Shown: positions 1-6,108, counted from the first letter of the stretch. The stretch: DNA of 8,693 nt from Candidatus Hydrogenedentota bacterium (GCA_007116095.1 SKJD01000434.1:1-8693), one strand, 5' to 3'. Translations and numbers: made by a program. The notes: generated by a model not told the origin, from the letters alone.

Positions 1-87
1 CACTTCCTGGGCCAGTACGCCCGGAGCCACAATTAACGCCATCGCCAAGAGCAGGGCAGCCGCGCCGCCCACAAACAAGTTCTTCAT
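1..87 (-). CDS. Secreted protein of unknown function, N-terminal fragment (signal peptide only)
   Basis: Only the first 29 codons are present; the gene leaves the window at its left edge. The ATG at 87-85 is preceded by AAGGAA (102-97) at a 9-base spacing, which supports this start. The peptide starts MKNLFVGG, continues with an Ala/Leu-rich hydrophobic stretch (about residues 5-22) and ends VLAQEV. This is a typical Sec signal peptide with likely cleavage after the Ala of VLA. The mature protein is not visible, so no function can be given. It lies 593 bases beyond the stop of the propeller gene, across a repeat-filled gap, so it probably has its own promoter. Confidence 0.75.
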   Translation of the reverse strand, partial: MKNLFVGGAAALLLAMALIVAPGVLAQEV

Positions 88-125
88 ACAATACAGTTCC
101 TTCATTTTTACTAGGGGTTATGGTT

Positions 126-167
126 GTTTGTCGTTTATCCCGACATTATCGCAGCACTGCGACAAAC
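126..167. promoter_or_regulatory. Nested inverted repeats upstream of the secreted-protein gene
   Basis: GTTTGTCG (126-133) and CGACAAAC (160-167) form a perfect 8-bp dyad. Inside it lies a second dyad, TCGCAG-CA-CTGCGA (149-162), and GTCG/CGAC (130-133 and 141-144) can also pair. The block sits 39-80 bases upstream of the ATG at 87, where an operator or leader structure would be expected. No regulator gene is nearby and I cannot place a convincing -35/-10 pair, so the role is a guess. Confidence 0.3.
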
Positions 168-360
168 CGCTACGATAGCATAGACTACGCCGCCGATGTA
201 AACCCGGCTGACACCCGGGGGAGGTTGGGGCAGCGCGTGGGGGAGCGGGGCGCTTACGTTTGTGAAGGCATCAAAAATTTGGGCATCTACCCGGCTCACA
301 GCGGAAAAACGATTATATTTGGACCGATCGCAGAACATCTGTTACAGCGCAAGTGCGCTC

Positions 361-390
361 CACAGATTTTCACCGATTAACACAGATTTT
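361..390. repeat. Three 10-base tandem words (CACAGATTTT type)
   Basis: The words CACAGATTTT, CACCGATTAA and CACAGATTTT follow each other exactly every 10 bases. The same kind of phased word occurs in the opposite orientation at 451-480, 621-650 and 2496-2525. No coding explanation is apparent. Confidence 0.7.
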
Positions 391-450
391 TTATTCGTCC
401 GTGCTTTCCAAGCCTTCCGTGGTAGAAAGTGGCTTGGCCGGAAGCCAGAA

Positions 451-483
451 ATTCGCGTGCATTTGCGTGTATTCGCGGATAAA
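451..483. repeat. Three 10-base tandem words (ATTCGCGTGC type)
   Basis: ATTCGCGTGC, ATTTGCGTGT and ATTCGCGGAT repeat every 10 bases and are followed by AAA. Read on the minus strand the core is CGCGAAT or CGCAAAT, so this block is in opposite orientation to the one at 361-390. The two blocks face each other across 60 bases containing a CCAAGCC/GGCTTGG dyad. Confidence 0.65.
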
Positions 484-510
484 TAAAGGCCGATTTATAG
501 TTGCACCCTT

Positions 511-655
511 TTGGGGCAGGCACGGGGGCCTGCCCCTCGAAGAATGCCGTCTCTTCTTCCCTTTTCGTGTCATTTCGTGCTTTTCGTGGTTTAACATTAC
601 TACATTGGGCGTCCAAAATCTGCGTCCACCTGCGTTTATCTGCGGATAATATAGC
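511..655. repeat. Composite intergenic repeat, copy 1
   Basis: The element has three parts. First is a perfect 9-bp hairpin, GGGGCAGGC (513-521) and GCCTGCCCC (528-536), with loop ACGGGG. Second are TTCGTG words at 564, 574 and 583. Third is a 47-base block (603-649) starting CATTGGGCGTCC that contains three 10-base TGCGTTTATC-type words and ends GGATAA. The same three parts occur in the same order and orientation at 2387-2524; the 47-base blocks differ at about 4 positions by eye. The block ends 31 bases before the stop codon of the propeller gene at 681. Confidence 0.75.
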
Positions 656-680
656 CCGTGTATTTTTGTGCCTTTCCCCG

Positions 681-2135
681 TCACTCCTGTTGAATCTTGT
701 ACACGCGGAGCATGGTGGGTGCGGGCCAGGGCTCGGGGACGGCGCGCTCGCGGTTACGTCCGGCGTTTTCCCAACGGGCAATGTAGGCAATGCCGGGTTC
801 TTCCGGGGCGCCCTGATCATTGATGAGAGTGACTTCCATGGGCCCGCCTTCCCGAAGCAGTGTGGGATTGGGTTCCACCTCGAAATCCTGCTCGGGTGTG
901 TTCATGGCCTGTCGCCACGCGGGCGGGGCTTCGGGTTCCAGACGCTCAATGGGCTCCAGGGTCTCCGCATCGAGCAGGATCAACTCGTGACCATATTGCT
1001 GACTCCAAAGCGTGTGTTCCAGCGTGCCGTCATCCCTGGCCGTTAGCGAGCCCACATTCAGCACCCGGGGCCGGCCTCCCGTGCCACTATAGTCCCAGGT
1101 GAATGACCAATGGGTCGCCTGGACATGACGCCAGGCGCCATCCTCGAAGCGTGCGTTGTAGATTTGGCTATGGCCGTCCGCGTCAAATTTGTGGTACGAG
1201 ACAATCGGCCGCAACGCCGCATCCCAGCTCAGGCTGTAGGTCATATTGCTGATGCCATCCCCCGGCCCGGCGGGGTCCACAATGACGCCTTCGGTCTCGC
1301 TGGTGATTGGCAGTTCAATGGGATCGCCCGTAATCGTTTCCCATGCCCGCATATCCTTGCTCCGGGCGTAGGAGAGTGAATGGTTGGAGGCATTGTCCGG
1401 CGTGTTGCGCCAGACCCACCTGGCGTGCCAGTAGCCGTCGGGACCCAAGACGGGGCCACCATAAGCGCTCATTTGGTCGCGCCCATCAAACAGGGGCGAA
1501 TCATGAAGACGTTTCCAGGTGCGCGTCTCGAGGTCGTATTCATTGTAGACCTGATTCCCGCGTCCACTCACCCCGTCACGGTACATGAAGTACAGTGTAT
1601 TATCGGGGCCTTCAATAAAAGTGGGGTAGTGCGGCGCCTCATCCTCGGAGATCATATAGAGGCGTTCGAACTCGGAGATGTCGTGGGGATTTTTTGAACG
1701 GTAATAGATTTTGGTGGGCGGTTCGGGCGGTCCTTCCAAGAGGGTGCGGCGATAGCTGCTAAGATGGATGTAGCCGTCCCGGTCGATGGCGAGGGTCAGC
1801 TTCGAGTGGCTCCCGGTGGCCCAGCCCATTTGAACGGGAAACGACTGATACGTCCATTCCTCCGAGCCGAGCTCCCGCTGCGCAATGCTCAGGTAGCGCT
1901 CGTGGTCGTAATAGGCAATATACTGGCGTCCCTCCCGGGTGTACAAGTTGGGCTGGCCCAGTTGGTGTACGGACCACACCGGCGCGACGTCAATTTCCTC
2001 CAGCACGGCGTCGTACTCGGAAGCCAGGTACAGTCGGTCATCGCCAACCGCGAGGGGCATGAGTCCCGCTGTCACCATAATTGCGCATGTCGCAATCAGC
2101 ACCTTGTTTCCAAAGCTCTTCATCTTGAATTCCAT
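681..2135 (-). CDS. Secreted BNR_4-type beta-propeller protein, ulvan lyase / GH145-like family
   Basis: A 484-residue exported protein, probably acting on polysaccharide outside the cytoplasm. Residues 1-31 are a Sec signal peptide (MKSFGNK, then a hydrophobic core, likely cut near AVG-DD). The body has the pattern of BNR repeat family-member proteins (BNR_4): HSKLTLAIDRDGYIHLSSY at 110-128, YPTFIEGPDNTLYFMYRDG at 170-188, GNQVYNEYD at 193-201, and the W-x-ARWVWRNTPD to SYARSKDMRAW block at 236-265. Members include PL24/PL25 ulvan lyases and GH145 enzymes, seven-bladed propellers using His/Tyr/Arg residues; I cannot assign the catalytic ones here. AAGGAG (2152-2147) lies 11 bases before the ATG at 2135; an in-frame ATG at 2123 is the alternative. 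The stop is TGA. Genes on both sides share its strand. The fold family is fairly secure, the substrate is not. Confidence 0.85.
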   Translation of the reverse strand: MEFKMKSFGNKVLIATCAIMVTAGLMPLAVGDDRLYLASEYDAVLEEIDVAPVWSVHQLGQPNLYTREGRQYIAYYDHERYLSIAQRELGSEEWTYQSFPVQMGWATGSHSKLTLAIDRDGYIHLSSYRRTLLEGPPEPPTKIYYRSKNPHDISEFERLYMISEDEAPHYPTFIEGPDNTLYFMYRDGVSGRGNQVYNEYDLETRTWKRLHDSPLFDGRDQMSAYGGPVLGPDGYWHARWVWRNTPDNASNHSLSYARSKDMRAWETITGDPIELPITSETEGVIVDPAGPGDGISNMTYSLSWDAALRPIVSYHKFDADGHSQIYNARFEDGAWRHVQATHWSFTWDYSGTGGRPRVLNVGSLTARDDGTLEHTLWSQQYGHELILLDAETLEPIERLEPEAPPAWRQAMNTPEQDFEVEPNPTLLREGGPMEVTLINDQGAPEEPGIAYIARWENAGRNRERAVPEPWPAPTMLRVYKIQQE

Positions 2136-2313
2136 GTCCTGTCTGTCTCCTTATCATTGCGTCTTTGCGTCAAAAAATGTTCTGTTTTTCATGCTTCGAC
2201 CCATTCAGGGTCGACCCTGGGGGGCATCTTGATCCCGGGGTGGCGGCCTGCGGGCGTTCCGCCCTGCGGCCTTACCCCGCGCTACAAGCTTCGACCGCTC
2301 CGCGGGCGGGCGG

Positions 2314-2342
2314 CCTGGATGCCTGCCTGCGCAGGCATGACG
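2314..2342. repeat. REP-like palindromic element
   Basis: The 29 bases are identical by eye to 5870-5898 in the first 203-base tandem unit. The centre, TGCCTGCGCAGGCA (2324-2337), is a perfect 14-base palindrome, flanked by GGATGCC on one side and TGACG on the other. This is the appearance of repetitive extragenic palindromes, which tend to be scattered between genes. No REP-associated transposase is in the window. Confidence 0.75.
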
Positions 2343-2384
2343 GACTGGATGTTGACATTGTTTGGGCGCCCCCCTGTGGGCGCC

Positions 2385-2530
2385 CTGGGCAGGCACGGGG
2401 GCCTGCCCCTACGATAGTACCACCTCCCGTTTCGTTTCGTTTCGTTTGGTTTGTGCTTTCGTGATTCTACATCTCTGCATTGGGCGTCCAAAATATGCGT
2501 TCATCTGCGTCTATCTGCGGATAAAAAAAC
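2385..2530. repeat. Composite intergenic repeat, copy 2
   Basis: It has the same order of parts as copy 1: the hairpin GGGCAGGC (2387-2394), loop ACGGGG, GCCTGCCC (2401-2408); then TTCGT words every 5 bases at about 2431-2446 and a CTTTCGTG word near 2456; then the 47-base block at 2478-2524 starting CATTGGGCGTCC, with 10-base words at 2496, 2506 and 2516, ending GGATAA. The block ends 31 bases before the stop of the cyclase gene at 2556, the same distance as copy 1 from its gene. Confidence 0.75.
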
Positions 2531-2555
2531 AGCCCCATTGTAGCCTTTTCCTGCG

Positions 2556-3188
2556 TTAAAGCCTTTCGATCCCGGCAAACGCGCGGCAGGGGGAGCCGTC
2601 GGCGCCGATAAGGGCCAGGGGGAGGACGGTGAAGGGGTAGTCGCCGGGGGCGAGTTCGCCGAGGCAGAGCCCCTCCACGATGAAGACTTCCTGTTGCAGG
2701 AGGATGTGGTGGACCGGCGCGGACTGCTTGTAGGGCGCGACGGAGAGGTAGTCCACCCCGACCAGACGCACGCCGTCGTACACCAGCCGCTCGGCGGCGC
2801 CTTCACTCAGTGGCACGTAGTTCGTATCGAAGGGGCGGTTCGGCGCGCCCTGGCTGTTGCGCGATTTAATCAGCACCCGCTCGGGCAGGGGCGCCTCGCC
2901 CAGATGGTGCGATTCAATCAGGTCGACCGCATCGCCCACGTCGATCAGCCGGGCCATGCCGAAGAAGAGCTGTTTGTCCACCTCGTGCAGGCGCTTGCCG
3001 TCGTCCTCGAAATGCCACGGCGCATCGCAGTGTGTGCCCGTATGCGTCGGCACGGTGAGCACGGAGGTGTTGCAGTTGTCGCCCCGGCTGATGCGGCCGT
3101 CCGGCTCCATGGCGAAGGGGGTATCGCCGGGCCACATGGTCATGCCGGGCTTCAGGGGGATGCTCAGGTCTTTCCAGTATATCGCCAT
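2556..3188 (-). CDS. Cyclase family metal-dependent hydrolase (kynurenine formamidase-like)
   Basis: A 210-residue cytoplasmic protein of the cyclase/formamidase family (Pfam Cyclase, PF04199), whose members hydrolyse amide or lactone-type bonds using bound divalent metal. The signature HTGTHCDAPWHF is at residues 49-60; His49, His53, Asp55 and His59 fit the family metal-binding pattern HxGTHxDxPxH. The strand GVDYLSV (144-150), the histidine pair at 160-161 and Glu172 in VEGLCLGEL also fit. Length matches the family. The ATG at 3188 is preferred because AAAAGGAG lies 12 bases upstream; a longer frame from 3284 would run through the terminator at 3244-3277 and lacks such a site. The terminator separates it from the sulfatase, so it probably has its own promoter. 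The substrate is unknown: no other kynurenine-pathway genes are visible. Confidence 0.88.
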   Translation of the reverse strand: MAIYWKDLSIPLKPGMTMWPGDTPFAMEPDGRISRGDNCNTSVLTVPTHTGTHCDAPWHFEDDGKRLHEVDKQLFFGMARLIDVGDAVDLIESHHLGEAPLPERVLIKSRNSQGAPNRPFDTNYVPLSEGAAERLVYDGVRLVGVDYLSVAPYKQSAPVHHILLQQEVFIVEGLCLGELAPGDYPFTVLPLALIGADGSPCRAFAGIERL

Positions 3189-3243
3189 CGTACAGTACAA
3201 CTCCTTTTGATGGATGAGACGGTGTCGCTTTCGGTGCAAAAGT

Positions 3244-3277
3244 AAAAAACGCACGGGCCAGCAGTCGCCCGTGCGTT
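3244..3277 (-). terminator. Intrinsic terminator after the sulfatase gene
   Basis: Read on the minus strand, AACGCACGGGC (3277-3267) pairs perfectly with GCCCGTGCGTT (3258-3248) over 11 bp around an 8-base loop, and the stem runs into a TTTTTT tract (3249-3244). It starts about 30 bases after the sulfatase stop codon. The plus-strand side has no T tract, so it works for minus-strand transcription only. Confidence 0.9.
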
Positions 3278-3307
3278 GCGTCATGTAGATTCAATACAGA
3301 ACGGGCT

Positions 3308-4816
3308 TTAATACGGATTCGGGTCCTCGAATATCGGCGAGTCCGAGCCCCCGCTGCCTTCCACCTCTTCGCGGTTGATCTCCGGCAGCCATTGGCGCAT
3401 GTCGTCGATCACATCGCGGTAGTCGGGATTGCTGGCCAGGTTTGTCCGTTCGTGGGTATCATTGTCATGATCATAGAGCTCCTCCGAGCCGTCCGCATAG
3501 CTGATGTACCGGAAGCGCTCCGAGCGCAGCGAATGGTTGTTCGGGCCGAAGGTCGTGAGGGCGGGCTGTTCCCATTCGGCGTTCGGGTCTTCCAGCAGCG
3601 GCCGCAGGCTGTTGCCTTCCAGCTCCTCGCGTTCTGGCAGGCCGCAGAGGTCCACGAGCGTGGGGTAGAGGTCGATCATGCCGACCGGCCGCTTGCAGCG
3701 CGCACCCTTGACGACATCCGGTCCGGCGATGATCAGGGGCGACCGGGCCGATTCCTCCCACAGCGAACGCTTGCCCCAGCGGAGTTTCTCGCCCAGATGG
3801 AAGCCATGATCGCTCCAGAGCATGATGTAGGTGTTGTCTGCGTAAGGGCTTGCCGCCAGGGCGTCCAGCACCTTGCCGACGTAGTAATCGACGAAGGCCA
3901 CGCAGGCGAGGTAGGACTGCACGGCATGTTCCCATTCATTGAGGTCGAGCACCTCCTGATGCCGTGGGGCTGCCGCGCCGTGGGTCAAGTCAACAGCGTA
4001 TTGCGGGATGTCCTCGAAGTCCTCCTCCCAGGCGGGCGGCAGGACAATCTCGTCTAAGGGAAACATGTCAAACCACTTCGGCGGCGCATACATCGGCACA
4101 TGCGGCCGCCAATAGCCCACCCCCAGGAAGAACGGCTCGTCGGGTTCTTCCTTCAACTTATCCAGGGCCCATTCCGTGACCTTGTAGTCCGGCATATCCT
4201 CGTCGTTGTCCGGAAACGCGCCCCAGTCCCAGAGCGGGTGCCCCGTCGGGAAGCTGATCTTCTCCTCCGGATAGGGGCCGAAGCCACCCAAGGTGCCGCC
4301 GTACTCGTGGAAGGAATGCGGGTCGCTGCCCGTGTGGAAAATCTTGCCCACGCCGTAGGAACGGTAGCCGTTTTCCATGAAATACTGCGGCAGGGTCGTC
4401 ATGTCCTCCAGGGTCGAGGCGTCGCGGTAGTTCGGATGCAGGAAATACAGTCCGCTGGTGGAGGGATAGCGCCCGGAGAGTAGACTCGCGCGGGACGGTG
4501 TACAGATCGGCGCCTGACACTGCGCATTCTCGAAGAGCACCCCATTCTCCGCCAGCTTGTCGATGTTCGGCGAATAGGCCTGGGGATGCCCGCCGTAGCA
4601 GCCCAGCCAGTCGTTCAGGTCGTCAATGGCGATGAACAGCACATTCGGCTTCTCGCCATTTTCATCCGCCAGGGCGATGTTCCGCAGAAACGACGACGCC
4701 GTGGCGCTCCCGATGGCGCCCAGGCCCATCGCCTGCAGAAAGCGACGGCGGCTCCAGTTGGCGCCATTCCCCAACCTCGTTGCGGATTCGGCGTGCTTGG
4801 TTTCATTGTCGTGCAT
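3308..4816 (-). CDS. Tat-exported sulfatase, iduronate-2-sulfatase-like
   Basis: A 502-residue type I sulfatase that should hydrolyse sulfate esters, probably of a polysaccharide, outside the cytoplasm. Residues 23-27 (RRRFL) followed by a Gly/Ala-rich hydrophobic stretch to about residue 50 form a twin-arginine signal. The catalytic domain begins KPNVLFIAIDDLNDWLGCYG; Asp65 and Asp66 are metal ligands. Cys105 in CTPSR (105-109) is the residue converted to formylglycine. GVGKIFH (155-161), YWRPHVP (235-241) and SDHGFHLGEKLRWGK (335-349), with Asp336 and His337 as metal ligands, complete the active site. The order and spacing resemble iduronate-2-sulfatase-type enzymes. The ATG at 4816 follows GGGAGG by 6 bases and is preferred over an upstream TTG at 4855. 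Maturation needs a formylglycine-forming enzyme or anSME, not encoded here. Family certain, substrate unknown. Confidence 0.95.
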   Translation of the reverse strand: MHDNETKHAESATRLGNGANWSRRRFLQAMGLGAIGSATASSFLRNIALADENGEKPNVLFIAIDDLNDWLGCYGGHPQAYSPNIDKLAENGVLFENAQCQAPICTPSRASLLSGRYPSTSGLYFLHPNYRDASTLEDMTTLPQYFMENGYRSYGVGKIFHTGSDPHSFHEYGGTLGGFGPYPEEKISFPTGHPLWDWGAFPDNDEDMPDYKVTEWALDKLKEEPDEPFFLGVGYWRPHVPMYAPPKWFDMFPLDEIVLPPAWEEDFEDIPQYAVDLTHGAAAPRHQEVLDLNEWEHAVQSYLACVAFVDYYVGKVLDALAASPYADNTYIMLWSDHGFHLGEKLRWGKRSLWEESARSPLIIAGPDVVKGARCKRPVGMIDLYPTLVDLCGLPEREELEGNSLRPLLEDPNAEWEQPALTTFGPNNHSLRSERFRYISYADGSEELYDHDNDTHERTNLASNPDYRDVIDDMRQWLPEINREEVEGSGGSDSPIFEDPNPY

Positions 4817-4869
4817 GGATTGCCTCCCGGTGTCTTGGTCCCCAATATTGCGCAAAGTGTAATAGGTCC

Positions 4870-4898
4870 AATATACCTAAGCAGGGCCGGAAAATCAA
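4870..4898 (-). promoter_or_regulatory. Candidate sigma70-type promoter for the sulfatase gene
   Basis: On the minus strand TTGATT (4898-4893) and TATATT (4875-4870) are 17 bases apart, matching the consensus at 4/6 and 5/6 positions. Transcription would start near 4863, giving a leader of about 47 bases before the ATG at 4816. AGGT and ACCT beside the -10 form a small dyad that could be an operator. It is a match by eye only. Confidence 0.4.
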
Positions 4899-4960
4899 AA
4901 AGCCAATAACGGCGCTGCCAAGAAAGACAGGGATATGTTGACCTCAGCGCCCATGCTTCT

Positions 4961-5671
4961 TCACACCTGCGCGTCTAAATCAAATTCCACCAGCCAGGGC
5001 AGATGGTCCGAGGCGATCCGGGCGGTGGGGGAGTCCAGCGGTTCGGAGCGCCGTATGCGAATGTCGCGGCTGGTGAAAACATAGTCGATGCGCCGCTCCG
5101 GGGCATCGCTGGGGAAGGTGTGGCCGGGGGAGATCGGGGTGGGGCGGAAGCTGTCTTGCAGCACTGACTTGAAGTGTTGGATAGCCGGGGCGCTGTCCAG
5201 GTCATTCATATCGCCCGCGAGCAAGCTCCGCTCCCCGACCATGTGCGCCGTAATCTCCTGGGCTTGTAACAGACGCGGGGAGTCGTTGTAGCTGAGGTGG
5301 GTGTTAAAGACCGCCAGCGCTCCCTGCGAAGTTTGAATACGCACATGCAGACAGCCCCGGGGCTCGGCGTCTTCCTGCACGGTCAGCGGGAAATTCTCCA
5401 CAAATTCCATCGGGAGATGCGTCAGGGTGGCGTTGCCATATTGGCCGCCGTCGAAGTGGTAGTTGTCCCCAAAGGCGCACTGCATTTGGAGCAGCTCTGT
5501 GAAACGCGCCGGGAAGTCCAATTCCCGGGTGCGGGGCTGAGCGACGTCCATCTCCTGCAAGCAGACAATGTCAGGCCGTGCCGCCCGCAAGACCCCGGCG
5601 ATGCGCTCCAGGTCCAGCCGGTCATCCAGGCCCACGCCCCGGTGAATATTGTAGGTTACCAATCGAATCAC
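4961..5671 (-). CDS. Endonuclease/exonuclease/phosphatase (EEP) family enzyme
   Basis: A 236-residue metal-dependent phosphoesterase of the EEP (DNase I-like) fold with no signal peptide, so probably cytoplasmic. All core motifs are present: TYNIHRG (6-12, Asn8), LQEMD (38-42, Glu40, metal ligand), NTHL (123-126), AGDMND (152-157, Asp154 and Asn156), RRIDYVF (193-199, Asp196) and ASDHLPW (220-226, Asp222 and His223). The catalytic set is complete, so the enzyme should be active; family members cleave nucleic acids, phospholipids or phosphorylated small molecules, and the substrate cannot be read from the sequence. The start is GTG at 5671 with AGGAAAGG 6 bases upstream; no better ATG is available. 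It is the most upstream gene of the minus-strand series, 144 bases from the sulfatase; with a candidate promoter between them, co-transcription is uncertain. Confidence 0.9.
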   Translation of the reverse strand: MIRLVTYNIHRGVGLDDRLDLERIAGVLRAARPDIVCLQEMDVAQPRTRELDFPARFTELLQMQCAFGDNYHFDGGQYGNATLTHLPMEFVENFPLTVQEDAEPRGCLHVRIQTSQGALAVFNTHLSYNDSPRLLQAQEITAHMVGERSLLAGDMNDLDSAPAIQHFKSVLQDSFRPTPISPGHTFPSDAPERRIDYVFTSRDIRIRRSEPLDSPTARIASDHLPWLVEFDLDAQV

Positions 5672-5702
5672 AAAATGCCTTTCCTGTGCATGACGCCCGG
5701 GA

Positions 5703-5905
5703 GCTTCGCGTCCGTGCGTAGGGGCGAACCTTGTGTTCGCCCGCGTGGGTGGGTTTTCCCACCCACGTCATCCCTGCGCAGGCAGGGAACCAGTTCGTTG
5801 ATTTAACACGGGATACCGTTACCAGGCATTGCGACCATGCGCCACTGTATTGTTATGTTTTCACGCATTCCTGGATGCCTGCCTGCGCAGGCATGACGAA
5901 CAAGG
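5703..5905. repeat. 203-base tandem repeat, unit 1
   Basis: It starts GCTTCGCGTCCGTG and is followed directly by a second unit with the same period; the two differ at about 15 of 203 positions by eye. Unit 1 has four dyads: GGGCGAAC (5722-5729) with GTTCGCCC (5735-5742); CGTGGGTGGG (5744-5753), loop TTTT, CCCACCCACG (5758-5767), a perfect 10-bp hairpin; TCCCTGC (5771-5777) with GCAGGGA (5782-5788); and the 14-base palindrome at 5880-5893. The last two lie in inverted copies of one 28-base element (5766-5793 and 5871-5898, 3 mismatches). Confidence 0.9.
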
Positions 5906-6108
5906 GCTTCGCGTCCGTGCGTAGAGGCGAACCTTGTGTTCGCCCGTGTAAGTTGGTTTTCCCACCCACGTCATCCCTGCGTAGGCAGGGAACCAGTTCG
6001 TTGATTTAACACGGGATACCGCTACCAAGCCTTGCGACCATACACCACTGTATTGTTATGTTTTCACGCATTCCTTTAAGCCTGCCTGCGCAGGCATGAC
6101 GAACGAGG
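5906..6108. repeat. 203-base tandem repeat, unit 2
   Basis: This is the second copy, with no insertions or deletions relative to unit 1. Differences cluster: the left arm of the 10-bp hairpin is altered at four positions (about 5947-5955), breaking that stem, while its right arm, CCCACCCACG, is unchanged. The TCCCTGC/GCAGGGA hairpin stays paired (5974-5991), and the 14-base palindrome (6083-6096) is intact. Confidence 0.9.

Larger units (their letters stand above)
88..680. other. 593-base gene-free gap, mosaic of short repeats and hairpins
   Basis: No convincing gene lies here; open frames in it have no ribosome site and read through repeats. It holds, from left to right: nested dyads at 126-167 upstream of the leftmost gene; a G-rich stretch at about 215-251; a 6-bp hairpin at 346-359; three 10-base repeats of CACAGATTTT type at 361-390; an inverted pair CCAAGCC (408-414) and GGCTTGG (431-437); three 10-base repeats of ATTCGCGTGC type at 451-480; and the composite repeat at 511-655. 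I see no clear terminator after the propeller gene stop at 681. Confidence 0.7.
2136..2555. other. 420-base gene-free gap, dense in hairpins and repeats
   Basis: This lies between the stop of the cyclase gene and the start of the propeller gene. It holds a double GCGTCTTTGCGTC word at about 2159-2171 in the propeller leader; a 7-bp hairpin TCGACCC (2196-2202) and GGGTCGA (2208-2214); an interrupted hairpin at 2237-2278 (GGGGT/ACCCC, GGCC/GGCC, GGGCG/CGCCC, loop TTC); a REP-like palindrome at 2314-2342; a 7-bp hairpin GGGCGCC (2364-2370) and GGCGCCC (2379-2385); and composite repeat copy 2. I found no convincing gene and no clear promoter for the propeller gene. Confidence 0.7.

Noticed and set aside
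361..483. CRISPR array
   Set aside because: The repeated words are only 10 bases long with no unique spacers, and no cas genes are present.
377..820. 147- and 97-residue minus-strand frames over the end of the propeller gene and the gap
   Set aside because: They read through the phased-word repeats and the composite element and have no start signal.
501..1046. 181-residue plus-strand frame
   Set aside because: It starts in the composite repeat and runs antisense through the 3' part of the propeller gene, with no ribosome site and no recognisable domain.
1764..2417. 217-residue plus-strand frame
   Set aside because: It is antisense to the 5' part of the propeller gene and then enters the repeat-rich gap; it has no protein-like features.
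2282..2491. 69-residue minus-strand frame containing MPAQAGIQ
   Set aside because: Same cause: translation of the palindromic element at 2314-2342 and the adjoining hairpins.
3189..3284. 32-residue N-terminal extension of the cyclase
   Set aside because: It would be encoded across the terminator stem and has no ribosome site; the ATG at 3188 has AAAAGGAG upstream.
3392..4057. 221-residue plus-strand frame
   Set aside because: It lies wholly antisense to the sulfatase, whose active-site motifs are complete.
4817..4855. Upstream TTG start extending the sulfatase by 13 residues
   Set aside because: The ATG at 4816 has GGGAGG at a 6-base spacing, and the extension would place the Tat motif unusually far from the N-terminus.
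5731..6009. 92-residue plus-strand frame with repeated phrases
   Set aside because: It reads through the 203-base tandem repeat and yields IPAQAG and MPACAGMT phrases, a common false translation of REP-like palindromes.
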